Source: Chara braunii (taxonomy: Eukaryota; Streptophyta; Charophyceae; Charales; Characeae). From it: DNA of 55,384 nucleotides. Shown here piece by piece: positions 18,691 through 29,953 of the stretch. The notes beneath the pieces were generated by a model. The model had not been told where the DNA came from and searched no databases. It saw nothing but the letters and a program-made list of their open reading frames with translations. The position numbers were made by a program, and so were the translations under genes. The stretch covers positions 807,024-862,407 of the forward strand of contig BFEA01000036.1 of NCBI GenBank assembly GCA_003427395.1, in the 5' to 3' direction. How positions within the stretch are numbered: position 1 is the stretch's first letter; each line of letters opens with the position of its first letter.

Positions 18691-20124
18691 ACTCTGAGAT
18701 AGGCATTCGTACCCTCTCTCGACTGGACTCATGCCACCCACCGAACCAGGCGCATCGAGATGGGGGTTGCTCGGTTCGGGATGTCTGTGTTGCCTGTCGG
18801 TGATGATGGATGTTTGTCAGAGTGACTTCCTGGCTCAGTGAGTGGTGGGAGCCGACAGTCTGCGGGGTTCAATCGTGAAGTGAGTTGGCCATGTGTTGCT
18901 TTGCTCCGTGTTGGATGCGCGAAAGTCCTCGACTGAGCTCTGTTGTCGCCCCGCTGCCTATATCCCGCCTGTTCCGCATGTGGTTCTTTGCAGGGGGATG
19001 CACTCGTTATGTGGTGGGGCCGTGCTATCGGGACCGTCTTGCGCTTCGCTGTTTTGTTGCCATGCTGCTCATCACCAGTCGTGTCTGTTGTGTTTCCCGT
19101 TTGTGTACCCCTGTAAGTTGGTTGCCTTGTCGCTGACGCCCTGTGCTCCGCTTCAAGGTTACAGACCAGCGGGCAGCTCACCCCGCTGGGTGAGGCAGCC
19201 TGAGTCCAGTCGGTTTAGGTTACGAACCGCAACTTAGTGAGGGCTACACAGTAAATAACTGCGTGCAACCCGCCTGTTGCATGGTCGACAGGACCACGTT
19301 ACCATTCTGCTATAACGTGAAAGGGGAGAGCCGCAAGACCTACCTGATTGGCAGTACGCTGCTCATGCAATCGAGGGAAGTGGTGCATGGTCGTTCTCGG
19401 TTGGCAAGGACAACTAACTTTTGTTGTAGCCCATCAGGTGATTAGACACGGTTGGTTCCCGGTTGCCAACGCCATGCCTTGTGGTGCATGTCTGCTAAGG
19501 CTCCTGCGCATTGTTGGTATAGGCAGTTATTGTGTTTACTGCGGATTGTTGTGCTGTTGCTGGTACAGTTGTGCAGACTGTCGTACGTTCGCTGCACTAC
19601 CGTGCTTGCTGCATTTCCACTGCGCTTCGCTGCACGGTTCGCCATGTACCTTTATATGTCGAATAGAGCACGCAAAGTGTGTATTGTTTGAATACGGATG
19701 TTTAGGGCCACGTGACTGCAGCTTCAACAGGGGAGACGAAGGTATGGCGTAAGGGGAGTGATCAGAGGCTTGAAGGGGGATTACTGCTACGATTTGGGGA
19801 GTTGCCAAAGAGTCAACAATTGACAGTTTGACTTCAGAGTGACCAAGCTGCTGCATATTGACCATCATTGAGGGGCCCTCAGGAGCATTAAGGAACCAAG
19901 GTCCTCTCTTGCGAGTCTGAGTGCACCTCTCTTATATCTGAGAGATTTAAATTTATCTCCTTCTGCCCTTCTGACTCTAAGTCTAGTCTATTGGTTTTGA
20001 GGTGAAGGCGGCAGGCGGCATTGCAACCCGTAGAAATGCAGCAAGACTCAATGGGGAGTCCACCCACCGATTGCGGGAACTGTACCAGAACCTAGGCGAG
20101 GTTCTGGAGGCAGGGAACTATCAG

Positions 20125-20244
20125 GTATATCCTTTTCTATCTGTATGACCCCATTATACTCATGTTTGCTTATCTCCCTTTAATTTGACTGATGTATGCA
20201 TGAGATTGCCCCTATGATTTTATTTTCCTTCATGATCTAATCAG
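20125..20244 (+). other. Intron-like GT...AG segment (copy 1)
   Basis: GT at 20125 follows ATCAG, and AG at 20243-20244 ends a pyrimidine-containing tract. Orthologous GT...AG segments of 116-117 bases lie at 26170-26285, 38241-38357 and 46945-47060. The flanking 5' sequence (GGCGGCAGGCGGGATTGC in the other copies, then CTGGAGGCAGGGAACT) is strongly conserved, as expected for an exon. Confidence 0.45.
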
Positions 20245-20370
20245 ACTGAATGGAAGGAATGCAGGTGTAAAGTCTAAGTTTCTCTTTGTTGTTGATTGAA
20301 AGCAGACTAAGGGATGAATTGGGGGAAGGTGGAAGGTAGACTGCATGCGTTTGACCGGGTCAACTAAGGA

Positions 20371-20943
20371 CTGGGCATTGTTTCTAAGCTGAATGGCTCA
20401 GGGCTATGTTTATTTGGCTGTTTTCTGAAGAGTCAGGCATTGTTTTTAAGTAGAATGACCTGGTTGCTATGTTTAATTTTTTAGGGAGGATTTTGATCGA
20501 AGGTTGAGCACTGTTTCCAAGCTGAATGGTTTAGCCTGAAAACCACGCACATAAGTATAAACTAAGTATAAAAGAAAGTATTCTACTTATATTTGCATGT
20601 GAACTGGCAGTTGGGCATTGTTTCCAAGTCGAATGGTCCAGCGTTAATCCATATCGCTAAGAAGAGAAGGAAAATTACAGAGTATAATTGGAAGTAGTAT
20701 GGGCAAGCTGAACAATGTTTCCAAGGCGAATGGTTCAGTCCTCTGTCCATATTTGTATTTCCTTTTGAGAACAAAGTTGGAAAGTTATTAAATTTTGGAT
20801 ATTAAACAGTTCAGGGCGGCTAGGCATCGTTTCCAAGCCGAATGGTCTAGTCAAATACCCAAAGAAGAGAGAAGTAATAGTGCAACCCGTTCGTATATAT
20901 CTTAAGGCACGCTGGATATTGTTTCCAAGCCGAATGGTCCAGC
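20371..20943 (+). repeat. Class II hairpin array (GTTTCCAAG loop)
   Basis: Seven spaced units fold as outer arm, CATT, loop GTTTCCAAGCYG, AATG, outer arm. Examples are CTGGGCATT/AATGGCTCAG (20371), CTGAACAATG/AATGGTTCAG (20708), GGCTAGGCATC/AATGGTCTAGTC (20819) and GCTGGATATT/AATGGTCCAGC (20911). The outer arms differ between units but stay complementary. It occupies the same place as the class I (TAAGTT) array of the other copies. Confidence 0.85.
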
Positions 20944-21261
20944 ACTGTGTCATATGTAAGTAGGGTATAAGGGTTGAATTACTTAAGGATTCATGAACTA
21001 TCTTATATAAATTGACTTCGGGATGGTGAAAGTACTTACCTTTGTGGTTTGACCTGCATGTGACTGAGTGCGACTACTACTTAGTCTGAGTTTCAGTTTC
21101 ATAGGGAGTTGCTTTAGTTGTTCGCCACGTATTAGAGTCATAGGAGTTAATTTCAATTTCTGCATTTTCTAAGCAAAGTTTTTTTTTGCTTAGGTCAATT
21201 TCTGCATTTTCTAGGATCTTTTATTATACTTGGGTTTGTAATAATTTTTGTAAGTCACTGT

Positions 21262-21790
21262 CTACGGGAAGCGCTGCCGAAATTTGTACAAAACCAAGAA
21301 GTTAGTCAAATTTTATCTTTTTAAGGATCTAATTTTTCTAACTTTTTGGGTTAGTAAAAATTTGAAAAACCTTCTTTTTTAAAGGGAGTGCTGCCCAATT
21401 TTTTGCTAATTCACGGAGTTGGACAAAATTAGACCTTGAAAAGTCAAAGTCATTTTAGATTTTAAACTTAGCTTTGTATAAATCTTGGAATAACACTTTT
21501 TCTACGGGAAGCGCTGCCGAAATTTCTACAAAACCAAGGAATTAATTAGATTTTGTCTTAGTTGAACTCAGGTTTTATGTCTGAGTTCATATCTGACTTA
21601 GTATAAATCTGGAAAGTCTACCTTTCTAAAGGAAGTGCTTCCCAAATTTTTACTAATTAAGGGAGTTGGACAAATTTTGACTTTTCAGAGTTAGAGATCG
21701 TTTTTGTTTTCATATTTGGGTTATTAAAAATTTCGCGAAGGCATTTTTCCTACGGGAAGCGCTGCCGAAAATTTTCTTAGTTTAGAGGAG
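21262..21790 (+). repeat. GCGCTGCC array (copy 1)
   Basis: Five units at ~120-base spacing alternate between CTACGGGAAGCGCTGCCGAAATTT (21262, 21503, 21751 zones; quoted here as arms CTACGGGAAG and CGCTGCCGAAATTT) and AAAGGGAGTGCTGCCCAA forms. Each is followed by a CAAGGAGTTAGTCAAATTTT-type spacer. Confidence 0.85.
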
Positions 21791-22064
21791 TTATATTATA
21801 TTTTGAAAGGTGGTAATTCTGGCAATCCACTCTGCATAGAAGAGATTCTGGCGAAGATCTATTTTTTTATTAAGCACTGACTTAGGGGTAGACTCATGAT
21901 TAGCTAAGTAGAATGATTCTTGGCAAAATCGTGATATGGAGATTACCCTCGATTTAGACTCATAAATTTAGCTTGGGGGTTGGCCTGTCTTGTGTTACAG
22001 GTCGTCTTGAACGTTTGATTTAAAATCAGGACTAAATTCAACTTGATCCTACGAGGATCATCTT

Positions 22065-22083
22065 CTGTTATCACTGATAACAG
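22065..22083 (+). repeat. CTGTTATC/GATAACAG hairpin (copy 1)
   Basis: A perfect 8-bp stem with loop ACT. A second small hairpin, GATCCT-ACG-AGGATC, lies 5 bases upstream (22045-22059). Both are conserved in the other copies. Confidence 0.8.
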
Positions 22084-24617
22084 GTCGGTTGCCGATTCGT
22101 CGGCCTACGACTCAACTTCTATTCACCCTCAATGCTCAACCGAAAAGGCTTTAGCCCTGGTGATTTTTATTGTTTTATTAAGGTTTTCACCCTGACTTTT
22201 ACCATTTAACAAAGGTACTGAGTATTTAATTATGGTTGGTTGGACAAGAGTTGGGGTTTGCATGGCTAAAGCGAGGGGTATGAGTATAGAGGTTGGCTTA
22301 AGTTGACACCATGTAGTTCGTGGACTTTTGGTTGACTCTTTGATGTGATTGGAGGTATGTTATGTGGTTCAGATTTTGGATTTGGCTATCTGCGATCACA
22401 CACATGTATATGGCTGTGAGGAGTCTCACTGTGGTTGTGAGAAGTGATCGTCACATACTTATTTCCCCTTACATGTATATATATGTATGTACCTATGTTG
22501 GGTGTTCGTGGTGTCGGTGCGAATACCCTTACAAGGGTATCCGCCCTGGTTTTTGCAAATGACAGAAAATAGGTATGGTTTAAAGTTTAAGTATTTCGTG
22601 CGAGGCGCGACTGTGCCTGTATGTCTACGACGGTTGAATGGTTGACTGAAGTAGAGAGTATGTGGGCGCGCGGATTGAGGCGCTCATGATCATTTATTTT
22701 TGATTGAGGATTGTGAAAGTCGGCGCAGCTGCCGGCCGGATTTTTATTTTTGATTAAATTAGGATTAAGGAGATTCTGTCTCGTAATTGATATGCTTGTC
22801 AGTGACTTGTGCGTATGTGCGGAGGACGGCATCGACAATAACGTGAATTTCAGAAACATCTCGGTAGGTCCGCGCGTCGCGCAGTATTGGTTTATTTGAG
22901 ATGTCTATCGGAGCCACACCAAGACTTGGGTCTACCACTATTGGCTACGACATCGGACTTTCATCAACAAGATCCAAGGATCGAGCGACGGCATGGGATA
23001 TTAGAATAGCACGAGGAGACCGAGCGGTTGAGGGTCGGCAGGGCCGTTCCCCTTGACTTTACCGTTTGCGGCGTCCGATCAGTGGTAGCACTCTCTGGGC
23101 ATTTCCTTTTAGCGCCGTATTTCTATTCCCCTATGTTTGACTTGCGGGTTCCCACATGTCCGGGGTACTGGCGATAGTTCTCTATTTTTGCATGTCAACG
23201 TGCGGAAGGGCGACCGCATTTCCATGGTAGTGGCTTCCCTCGCTTCTTACTTGGAGAGCGTCGGTAGTCCAAGGAGGAAGGGAATTGGAGAACATTTCCG
23301 GGCGGGCCTGTGGGACTGCCGCCCGAGGGTAGCGAGGGTTGCCACGGGTGTGCCGTCCGCCGGCCGCGGTCTGCTTTGGGGGGGGGGTTGGCTATGAGCA
23401 TGCCCGCGGGGGCATGGGCTGTGGCAGTTGCGCGCATGGGACCAATGGGTGTCTCTAGTAGAGAGTCAGGGGAGACTTTGAAGTGTTTTTCGGTGGGCCC
23501 GCGCGTGGCGCGGGGTACGTTTGTTGCTGGGAAACACGGCGCAGTCAAGACTAAATGCGTTTGAGGCTAAGGTGCCGGTAATGTTGAGCGGAGTAACCTA
23601 CTTTTCGGGTCCGGTGGGGTCGCGTGGGGGTGTGTTGTATTTGTAGGATTGCGTTACCTCCTTTTCTCATAGTACGGGGAATCCTGTAGCAGCCACTTTC
23701 GTGTTCAAGTCTCCGACGAGGGAATATGTGAAAGTTGCACCCACTCGTAGGTGCGATACCTCCTACAGCAGGTGGGCGATACCGGCCAGGAGTCAGCCGA
23801 TAGCATCAGGGTTGAGCCTCTTCGATGGGCCAGTCACTGTGCCTCCCCTTCGGTCCCCTCCCCTCAGCGTCGGTACGACGAGGAGAGACAAAAACGCGAT
23901 AGACAAGAGGAAGGAGCGGGGCGCTAGCAAGGCAACCGGGCAGCGGTGCTAAGGAGGGGGGTTGAATCTGGGCGCGATGACGTGCCGGATGCGTTCGGGA
24001 CACACGCAGTGGGGGAATGATGAAGTGAAGCGAGAACGGACTATGGAGAGAACGGGATAGCGCAGCAGTAATATCGAAGTAGACGGGTGAGTGAGGAACA
24101 GACTATGAAGGGTCGGGCAGTGTTGCGCAGCAGCAGGCGACGAATGTGACCAAGGTAGAGTTGAATGAATCTGGACGCAAACTTGCGCCAGATACGGCCT
24201 TAGAAGAGGATGACGGGTTGAGAGCTCGGGCGCAGCAGAAGAGTAGAAGCGCAATCAATTGGAAATAGATTCGGGAGGAGAAAAAGATTATCCGGGGGTT
24301 TTGACCCCGGGTGAATTTGATTCTGATGTTAGTTTTAGTCAAGAGTTAGTAGAATCAGAGGCTAGTGATGAAAAGGATGCGTCGGGGGATGGCGGAAACG
24401 AAGGAGGAAGGGAGTGAAGTTGTAACATCTCGCTCATGTTTTGACCGTTCTCCTCGATTTAAAATGCTAGATTAAGTTTTTAAGACAGGGCGACTTGCAT
24501 GGTGAGGTCGGATTTAGTGGTAGGTTAGTGTGTAAGGAGCTACAAAGAGAATGACCTGCGCTAAGCTACGGTGGAGTGTTGGAGGAGGAGAAGACTAAGG
24601 AAGAAAAAACTTACCTC

Positions 24618-24641
24618 GCTCGATTCCTAACGGAATCGAGC
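24618..24641 (+). repeat. Class III hairpin in unit 1
   Basis: GCTCGATTCC, loop TAAC, GGAATCGAGC: a perfect 10-bp stem at offset ~2106 from the element start. The orthologous position in unit 2 (36629) carries GCTCGTTT/AAACGAGC. Confidence 0.8.
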
Positions 24642-26169
24642 ATGAGAAGATGCTAAACTAAGTTTTTTGGGACGGACGACCTCAAATCTGAGGGTAGTTT
24701 TCGTGTTCGATTAGTAAACTACGAGCTAGTGAAGAAGGGGCTGCGCGAGTAAGCAAGTAGGAGCGAGCATGTATCGAGCCATGTTCTAGCGGAAGATTCA
24801 TTCGCAGTTGGGACAACAGAAGATCGATGGAAAAAACCTGTAGAAAGAGGGGTTGGTGCATGGTGGGGGGAAGGGGACTGATCTACAGAGATGAAGGAGG
24901 AGGGATGAGGCACGTACCTTCTAAGTAGTGAAAGGGGAGTCGCCATCCACCATGCCGACGTGCCGACGTGTTGGGAAGGCTGTAACTATCTCCGCGGCGG
25001 GAAACTTATTCGATTTCCCGATGTAACCAGTCAGAGGAAGACAGCGGATTCCTCTGCGCTCGAGCGATGGATTTGCTCTGATGTCGCTCGACCGAATAGT
25101 CGACAGACCAAAGGGGAGCTGCGATGAGCTGCAGAAGGAAGGGACACAAAGGGAACGTGTAAGAGAGAGGGGAAATAAAATAGGGAATACTTACCTGGCA
25201 GTGCAGGGTGAACCGAGGACAGTGGCAAAGGCTGAACAAGTGAGGTGAGCAGTGGGAGTAAGGTGGTCACCTACAGCTGCTGGCATCCTATGGGCCACCT
25301 CTCTGCCGTGGGGGGGGGGGTGTTACTGCGATTCCTCTGACGGATTGGCTGTTGATCATCTCCGTTGTGCCTCGATCACCTGGGCAGGCCAATGTTGTAC
25401 ACTAAAAGAGTTATCGTTGCCTCCAGTAAGGAGGTTGGTTGCGGCGCTTGGGAGCTTGTTGGTTAATGCATATGGTATGGTTCAAAGGTTGGGGGTACCA
25501 AAGATTGAGGACAAGGATGTTGGCATAATCTAGTAGGGTATCTTATTACGCCATTGATGTAGAGTTTCGACCGAAAGGCAGAGAGTTAGAACCTGTATGT
25601 TGTGAGGATACGGCTAAGCTTGGACCTGGGCCATACTATCATTGACCACGCGTTTACGAAACAGGGTGGTACATGCGGTGCACACTTGCTGTTGCTGCAT
25701 AAATGGATTGTTCCCCGCTGTTGTGTGGCCGCGAACAGGCTGAGGAGAGGTGTTGAGACAAGGGAAGATGATCAGATCGATGCAAAGGGGGGCTTATTGT
25801 TGTGAATTGGGAGGTCTTCAGAGGGATCATTGTCGTGACCTGGGGGTTCATCAGGAAGTCAACTCTTAGTGATTGACTTCAGTTTAACCAAGCTGCTGTG
25901 TTATTGGCTGCCATTGCGGGGCCCTCAGGCGCATCAAGATAACAAGGCCCTCTCCTGCGAGTCTGAGTGCACCCTCCTTGGATCTGAGAGACTAAATGCT
26001 TCTACTTCTACCCTTCTTAATCTGAGTCTAGTCTACTGGTTCTGAGAGGAAGGCGGCAGGCGGGATTGCAACCCGTACGACCGCAGCAAGACTCTGTGGG
26101 GAGTCATCCCACCGATTGCGGGAGCTCTTCCGGAACTCAGGACGAGTTCTGGAGGCAGGGAACTGAAAG

Positions 26170-26285
26170 GTAACCATTGCTTTCCCTTTATAAACCCAGA
26201 CTATAGCCCCTATTTGTATTACCCATTGCATCTTTAATTGAATATATGATGTACAACCCTACTTTGACCTTTGTTTGACTTTCAG
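26170..26285 (+). other. Intron-like GT...AG segment (unit 1)
   Basis: CTGAAAG precedes GTAACC at 26170, and TTTGACTTTCAG ends at 26285, followed by GACAC. The conserved leader upstream contains GGCGGCAGGCGGGATTGC and CGGGAGCTCTTCCGGAACTC. Length and splice-like ends agree with units 2 and 3, while the interior differs more. Confidence 0.5.
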
Positions 26286-26434
26286 GACACTGAAACAGAT
26301 CAAGTAAAGGAATGTCTGCTCGATTTCAGTTTCAACTTTATTGATTGTATGAAATCAAATTGTTAAAAGGAACTGCATCTGGGGAAGGCAGGATGGTGGG
26401 TTGTTTTGATTGAGGGTTTGACTGGGTCATTAAG

Positions 26435-27321
26435 ACTGGGAGGTCCCCATAAGTTTGGGGAGACCTAGTGCTTTGTTTATCTTGGTTTGCATGGAGTGTC
26501 AGACCCTTCTATAAGTTTAGGGGGTCTGATTGCTCTGGAGACTGGGAAGTCCCCATAAGTTTGGGGAGACCCAGTGTTGTGGTTTTGCATGGAGGGTCAG
26601 GTTGTTCTATAAGTTTAGATGGCCTGACTGCTCTGACTTGGGAAGGCAGAATGTGATTGACTTTTCAGGGACCAAGCGCGTTCTGTAAGTTCAGGTACCT
26701 TGGTTGCCTTGTTTATTTGGGTTTTCCTCTGTTTATTTGGTTCTGAACGAGGAGGTCTGAGTTATTCTATAAGTTTAGGTGATTCAGCCTCTTCCTGCTT
26801 TTATTCTGAGAAAATGAACATGGCAGAGGGCCGATCATTCTGTAAGTTCAGGTAATCTAGCCCAATGCCACGCACAGTTTGGGTCAGAGAGAAACGAATC
26901 AGGCAGAGAGTCAGACTGTTCTGTAAGTTCAGGTGGTCGGACTCAAAGCCTCGCACATGCTAGAACCCAAAGGTTATAATTTGATTATACTCTATTACTA
27001 TTCTATTTAAGAACGAGTTAATCAGATTGTTCAATAAGTTTAGGCGGTCTGACTATAGCCTATCACAATTTGAAGAGAGTATCATTAAGAATAAAATTAT
27101 TGGTAAGCTGGTGTCAGACTGAACTTGAGTTAGTTCGGTCATATGCAGCCTTAGAAGACAAAGGGAAGACAAGTATATATAACTTGGATATCTTAAAAAA
27201 GTTCATGGCGACTAGAATGGTCTAGTCATGTGCCCAAAGAAGAAAGAAGTAGTTGTGCCCTCTGTTTGTGTATACTCTTTGGCAAGTTAGACTCATTCCA
27301 TAAGTTTGGGTGGCCTGACTT
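26435..27321 (+). repeat. Class I hairpin array (TAAGTT loop), unit 1
   Basis: Ten hairpins share an apical TAAGTT loop closed by three variable pairs and an outer stem. Stems include ACTGGG/CCCAGT (26541-26575), TCAGACCC/GGGTCTGA (26499-26529), GTCAGG/CCTGAC (26596-26628), ACCAAG/CTTGGT (26671-26704), GAGG..CTGAG/TTCAG.CCTC (26752-26791), GAGTCAGAC/GTCGGACTC (26908-26944) and AAGTTAG/CTGACTT (27284-27321). The apical pairs switch together between CTA/TAG, CTG/CAG and CCA/TGG. Confidence 0.9.
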
Positions 27322-27629
27322 TATGCCTTATGTAAGCAGGGTATAAGGGGTCAAGTTACTGAAAGATTAGGAACTATTGTCTGTCTAGATGAACTTGGGA
27401 TGGTGAAAGTACTTACCTGTGTGGTTTGGTCTGCGTGTGGCTGAGTGAGGTTACTACTTGGTCGGAGTTTCAGTTGGATAGGTAGCTGCTTTAGTTGCTC
27501 GCCATGTGCTAGAGCCATAGGAGTTAGTTTCAATTCCTGCATTTTCTGTGATAGTTTTTTCTTAAGTCAATTTTCGCATTTTCTGGGATCAATTTTTATA
27601 TTCGGCTTTGTATAAATCTTGGCAGGCTA

Positions 27630-28160
27630 CTTTCTCTACGGGAAGCACTACCAAAACTTCTACAAATCCAAGGAGTTGGTCAATTTTTGACTTGTCAAAG
27701 TTCAACTTGTCTTTTCGTTATATCTGACCTAGTAAAAATCTGAAAAGTCTCATTTTCTAAAGGGAGTGATGCCCAAATTTTTGCTAATTCAGGGAGTTAA
27801 ACAAAATTGGACTTTGAGAAGTTAAAGGTATTTTTAAATTTTAAACTTAGCTTTGTATAAATTTTGGACGAGCATTTTTCTAAAGGGAGTGCTGCCGAAA
27901 TTTCTACAAAACTAAAGAGTTGGTTAAATTTTGTCTAAATTGAACTCATCTTTTGAGTTCATATCTAACTTAGTGTGAATCTGGGAAGTCTCCCTTTGTA
28001 AAGGGAGTGCTGCCCAAATTTCTACTAGTTCAGAGAATTAAACAAAATTTGACTTTCTAGAGTTAGAGATTGTTTCTGCTTTCATGTTCGAGCTTATATA
28101 GATTATGAAAAGATACTTTTCCTACTGGAAGCGCTGCCGAAATTTTCTTAGTTTAAAGGA
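27630..28160 (+). repeat. GCGCTGCC array (unit 1)
   Basis: Five units at ~122-base spacing with cores near 27638, 27760, 27880, 28003 and 28127. They include CTACGGGAAGCACTACC and AAAGGGAGTGCTGCCCAA forms, each followed by an AATTT(C/T) stretch and an AGTTGGTCAATTTTTGAC-like spacer. Confidence 0.85.
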
Positions 28161-28437
28161 GATAGATAGATTATATTTTAACAGGTGGTGATTCTGGCGA
28201 TCCACTCTGTATAGGGGAGATTGTGTCAGGGTCTACCTTTGCTTTGGGCACTGCTTAAAGGTAGATTCAGGCTTAGTCGATTAGAAGGGTCCTGGATGGG
28301 AGTGTGTTATGAAGATTGTTCTCCAAGGACTTATAGATTTAGTCTTGGACATTGACCTGTCTTGTGTTACAGGCCATCTTGATCGATCTGATTTAGGACT
28401 TTGACTAGATTCAGCCTCATCCTTTGAGGATCATCTT

Positions 28438-28456
28438 CTGTTATCACTGATAACAG
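28438..28456 (+). repeat. CTGTTATC/GATAACAG hairpin (unit 1)
   Basis: Identical to the copy at 22065: 8-bp stem, ACT loop, followed by GTCGGTTGCCGACTCGTCGG. Confidence 0.8.
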
Positions 28457-29207
28457 GTCGGTTGCCGACTCGTCGGTTTACGATTTAGCTCCAATTCACT
28501 CTCGCTACTCAACCTAAAGGCTTCAGCCTTGTGATTTGGATTGTTTTGATTGTGTTTTCACTCGGACTTTATTTGAATGGCCATTTAAAGAAAAGTACTG
28601 AGTATTTTGTTTTGAGGAGTCGCACAAGAGTGAGGCTTGCATGGCTAAAGCAAGGGGTGTGAGTACAAAGAATGGTTGAAGTTGAACCCGTGTAGTGCAT
28701 GTACTTTCTGGTTGAATCTTTGATGCGACTGCATGTATGCTTGGTGATTCGGACTTGGGATTTGATTGTCTGCGCTCACATACATATATATATGACTGAG
28801 AGGAGTCCCACTGTGACTGTGAGAAGTGATCGTCCTATATTAATAACCCTCTATATATATGTGTATATATATGTCTCGAGTGTTTCGTGCGGCCTACTGG
28901 GACCGCGCGCAAGGGTTAGCCCGATTATGGCTTGAGATAAAAGGGAGACCCTCTGTTATCCTTTGCTTTTTATAATTTTATAGTTGGACGTTGTGGTCCG
29001 TGGCAGCCGTCAAAGTCAAACCCATTGACTTTTGTCCAGGCCGTCGTGGGGCTCACCTCCAGGGCAGTAAGAAACGACAGTCACCACAGGTATGGATCTG
29101 TGTACCACCCACTCTGCACAGAGTACAGAAGAGGGTGTGTGGTCTTCAACCTCGCTTGGCGGCTGTCCAGCGTCGAGAGATTAACCCTCTGGGCGCGTGT
29201 CAGCCAA

Positions 29208-29270
29208 CACTTGAGCGTCGAATGCGACACTTGAGCGTCGAATGCGACCCTCGAGATTAACGAGGGTCGC
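29208..29270 (+). repeat. 20-bp tandem duplication and 10-bp hairpin in the terminal block
   Basis: ACACTTGAGCGTCGAATGCG is present twice in a row (29207-29246). It runs into GCGACCCTCG (29244-29253), loop AGATTAA, CGAGGGTCGC (29261-29270), a perfect 10-bp stem. Unit 2 has the same 5' arm with a partly changed 3' arm (41258-41284). Confidence 0.8.
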
Positions 29271-29953
29271 ACGAATATGGGTACTACATAGTACGCCATC
29301 ATTGCGACCTCTTGCGTACACTTGCATTGCGAGTCGATATGAGTTAGCCCTGCGTCCGCGCGGTTTTATATTAAGCCTCGCGGGCGACGCCTATCCGATT
29401 TCCGCATTGGAAAGTTATGGGATGGTTTCTGAAGGGACTAGGAGTATTGTCTCGTTGTTCGATGTGTGTATGCGTGTGTGTTTTATTTTTGTGTTCGTAG
29501 TGTGGTGTATTCGTGGTGAGTGGGAAACGTCCTAGTCGACGGACGACGAGTCGCGATTGGGACCTCAGCCCCCTCAAGATGTCGGCTCGCGTGCGGGTCT
29601 GATAGAGGCGTACTACCGCGCGTATCCCTATGCTACAGCGGACGAGAAACGCCCTCGGCTGGTCCACCTCTGCGATTGCAACTGATCAACTTTCGTACTG
29701 TGGACTGGTAGCTCGGCGGGGATACGCCCATCGAAGGGAGGTAACAGCTCCCGTAAGGTGGAGGTAAGTCGTGCCTCGCGTAGGCCCTATCCTGTCGTAG
29801 GGGCTCGCGGGAGGTCTGGCTGGCGCACTCGGTCGGAGCGGCTTTGTGGAAGCTCCATGTGCATTTACGAGGAAGGTGTAGTCCAACTCCTGCATGACAC
29901 GGCCGGGAGGGTCCCACGCTGCTTCGTGCGGTGCCGGACCGATGTGCTCGACA

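Larger units (their letters stand above)
18700..22511 (+). mobile_element. Older TGTCG element copy, left part (host of unit 1)
   Basis: This matches the middle of units 1-3, in the same orientation. 18700-19860 is the zone before the intron-like segment (the TCGAATAGAGCA string is shared with 46462). 19860-20244 is the leader and intron-like segment. Hairpin array at 20371-20943, GCGCTGCC array at 21262-21790, GTTATC hairpin at 22065, and a TATATAT-rich stretch at 22480. At 22511 it is cut by unit 1, and the copy resumes at 29954, where the sequence continues in register (ctgagaggtccagcac... corresponds to the region after GTGTTCGTG in other copies). The 5' end is missing at LINE-B. No coding sequence seen. 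Confidence 0.8.
22512..29953 (+). mobile_element. TGTCG element unit 1 (7.4 kb, complete)
   Basis: This begins TGTCGGTGCGAATACCC and ends GATGTGCTCGACA, so its ends carry TGTCG...CGACA, like the TG...CA ends of LTRs. Contents in order: GC-rich 5' zone (22512-23600), a zone with class III hairpins and CTTACCT motifs (23600-25900), conserved leader with intron-like segment (25930-26285), class I hairpin array (26435-27321), GCGCTGCC array (27630-28160), GTTATC hairpin (28438), TATATAT stretch (28860) and terminal block (28980-29953). It interrupts an older copy. I see no credible protein; it could be a solo LTR of a giant element or a non-autonomous element. The flanks CGTGG (22507-22511) and CGTAG (29955-29959) match at 4 of 5 bases but are one base out of frame with the ends. 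Confidence 0.75.

Noticed and set aside
23137-24254. Candidate small genes in the GC-rich 5' zone of unit 1
   Set aside because: The frames are short, overlap on both strands and are not kept in unit 2 or unit 3.
26435-27321. CRISPR-like regular repeats
   Set aside because: The stems vary and the loop is fixed, the opposite of a CRISPR array, and the context is a eukaryotic transposable element with no cas genes.
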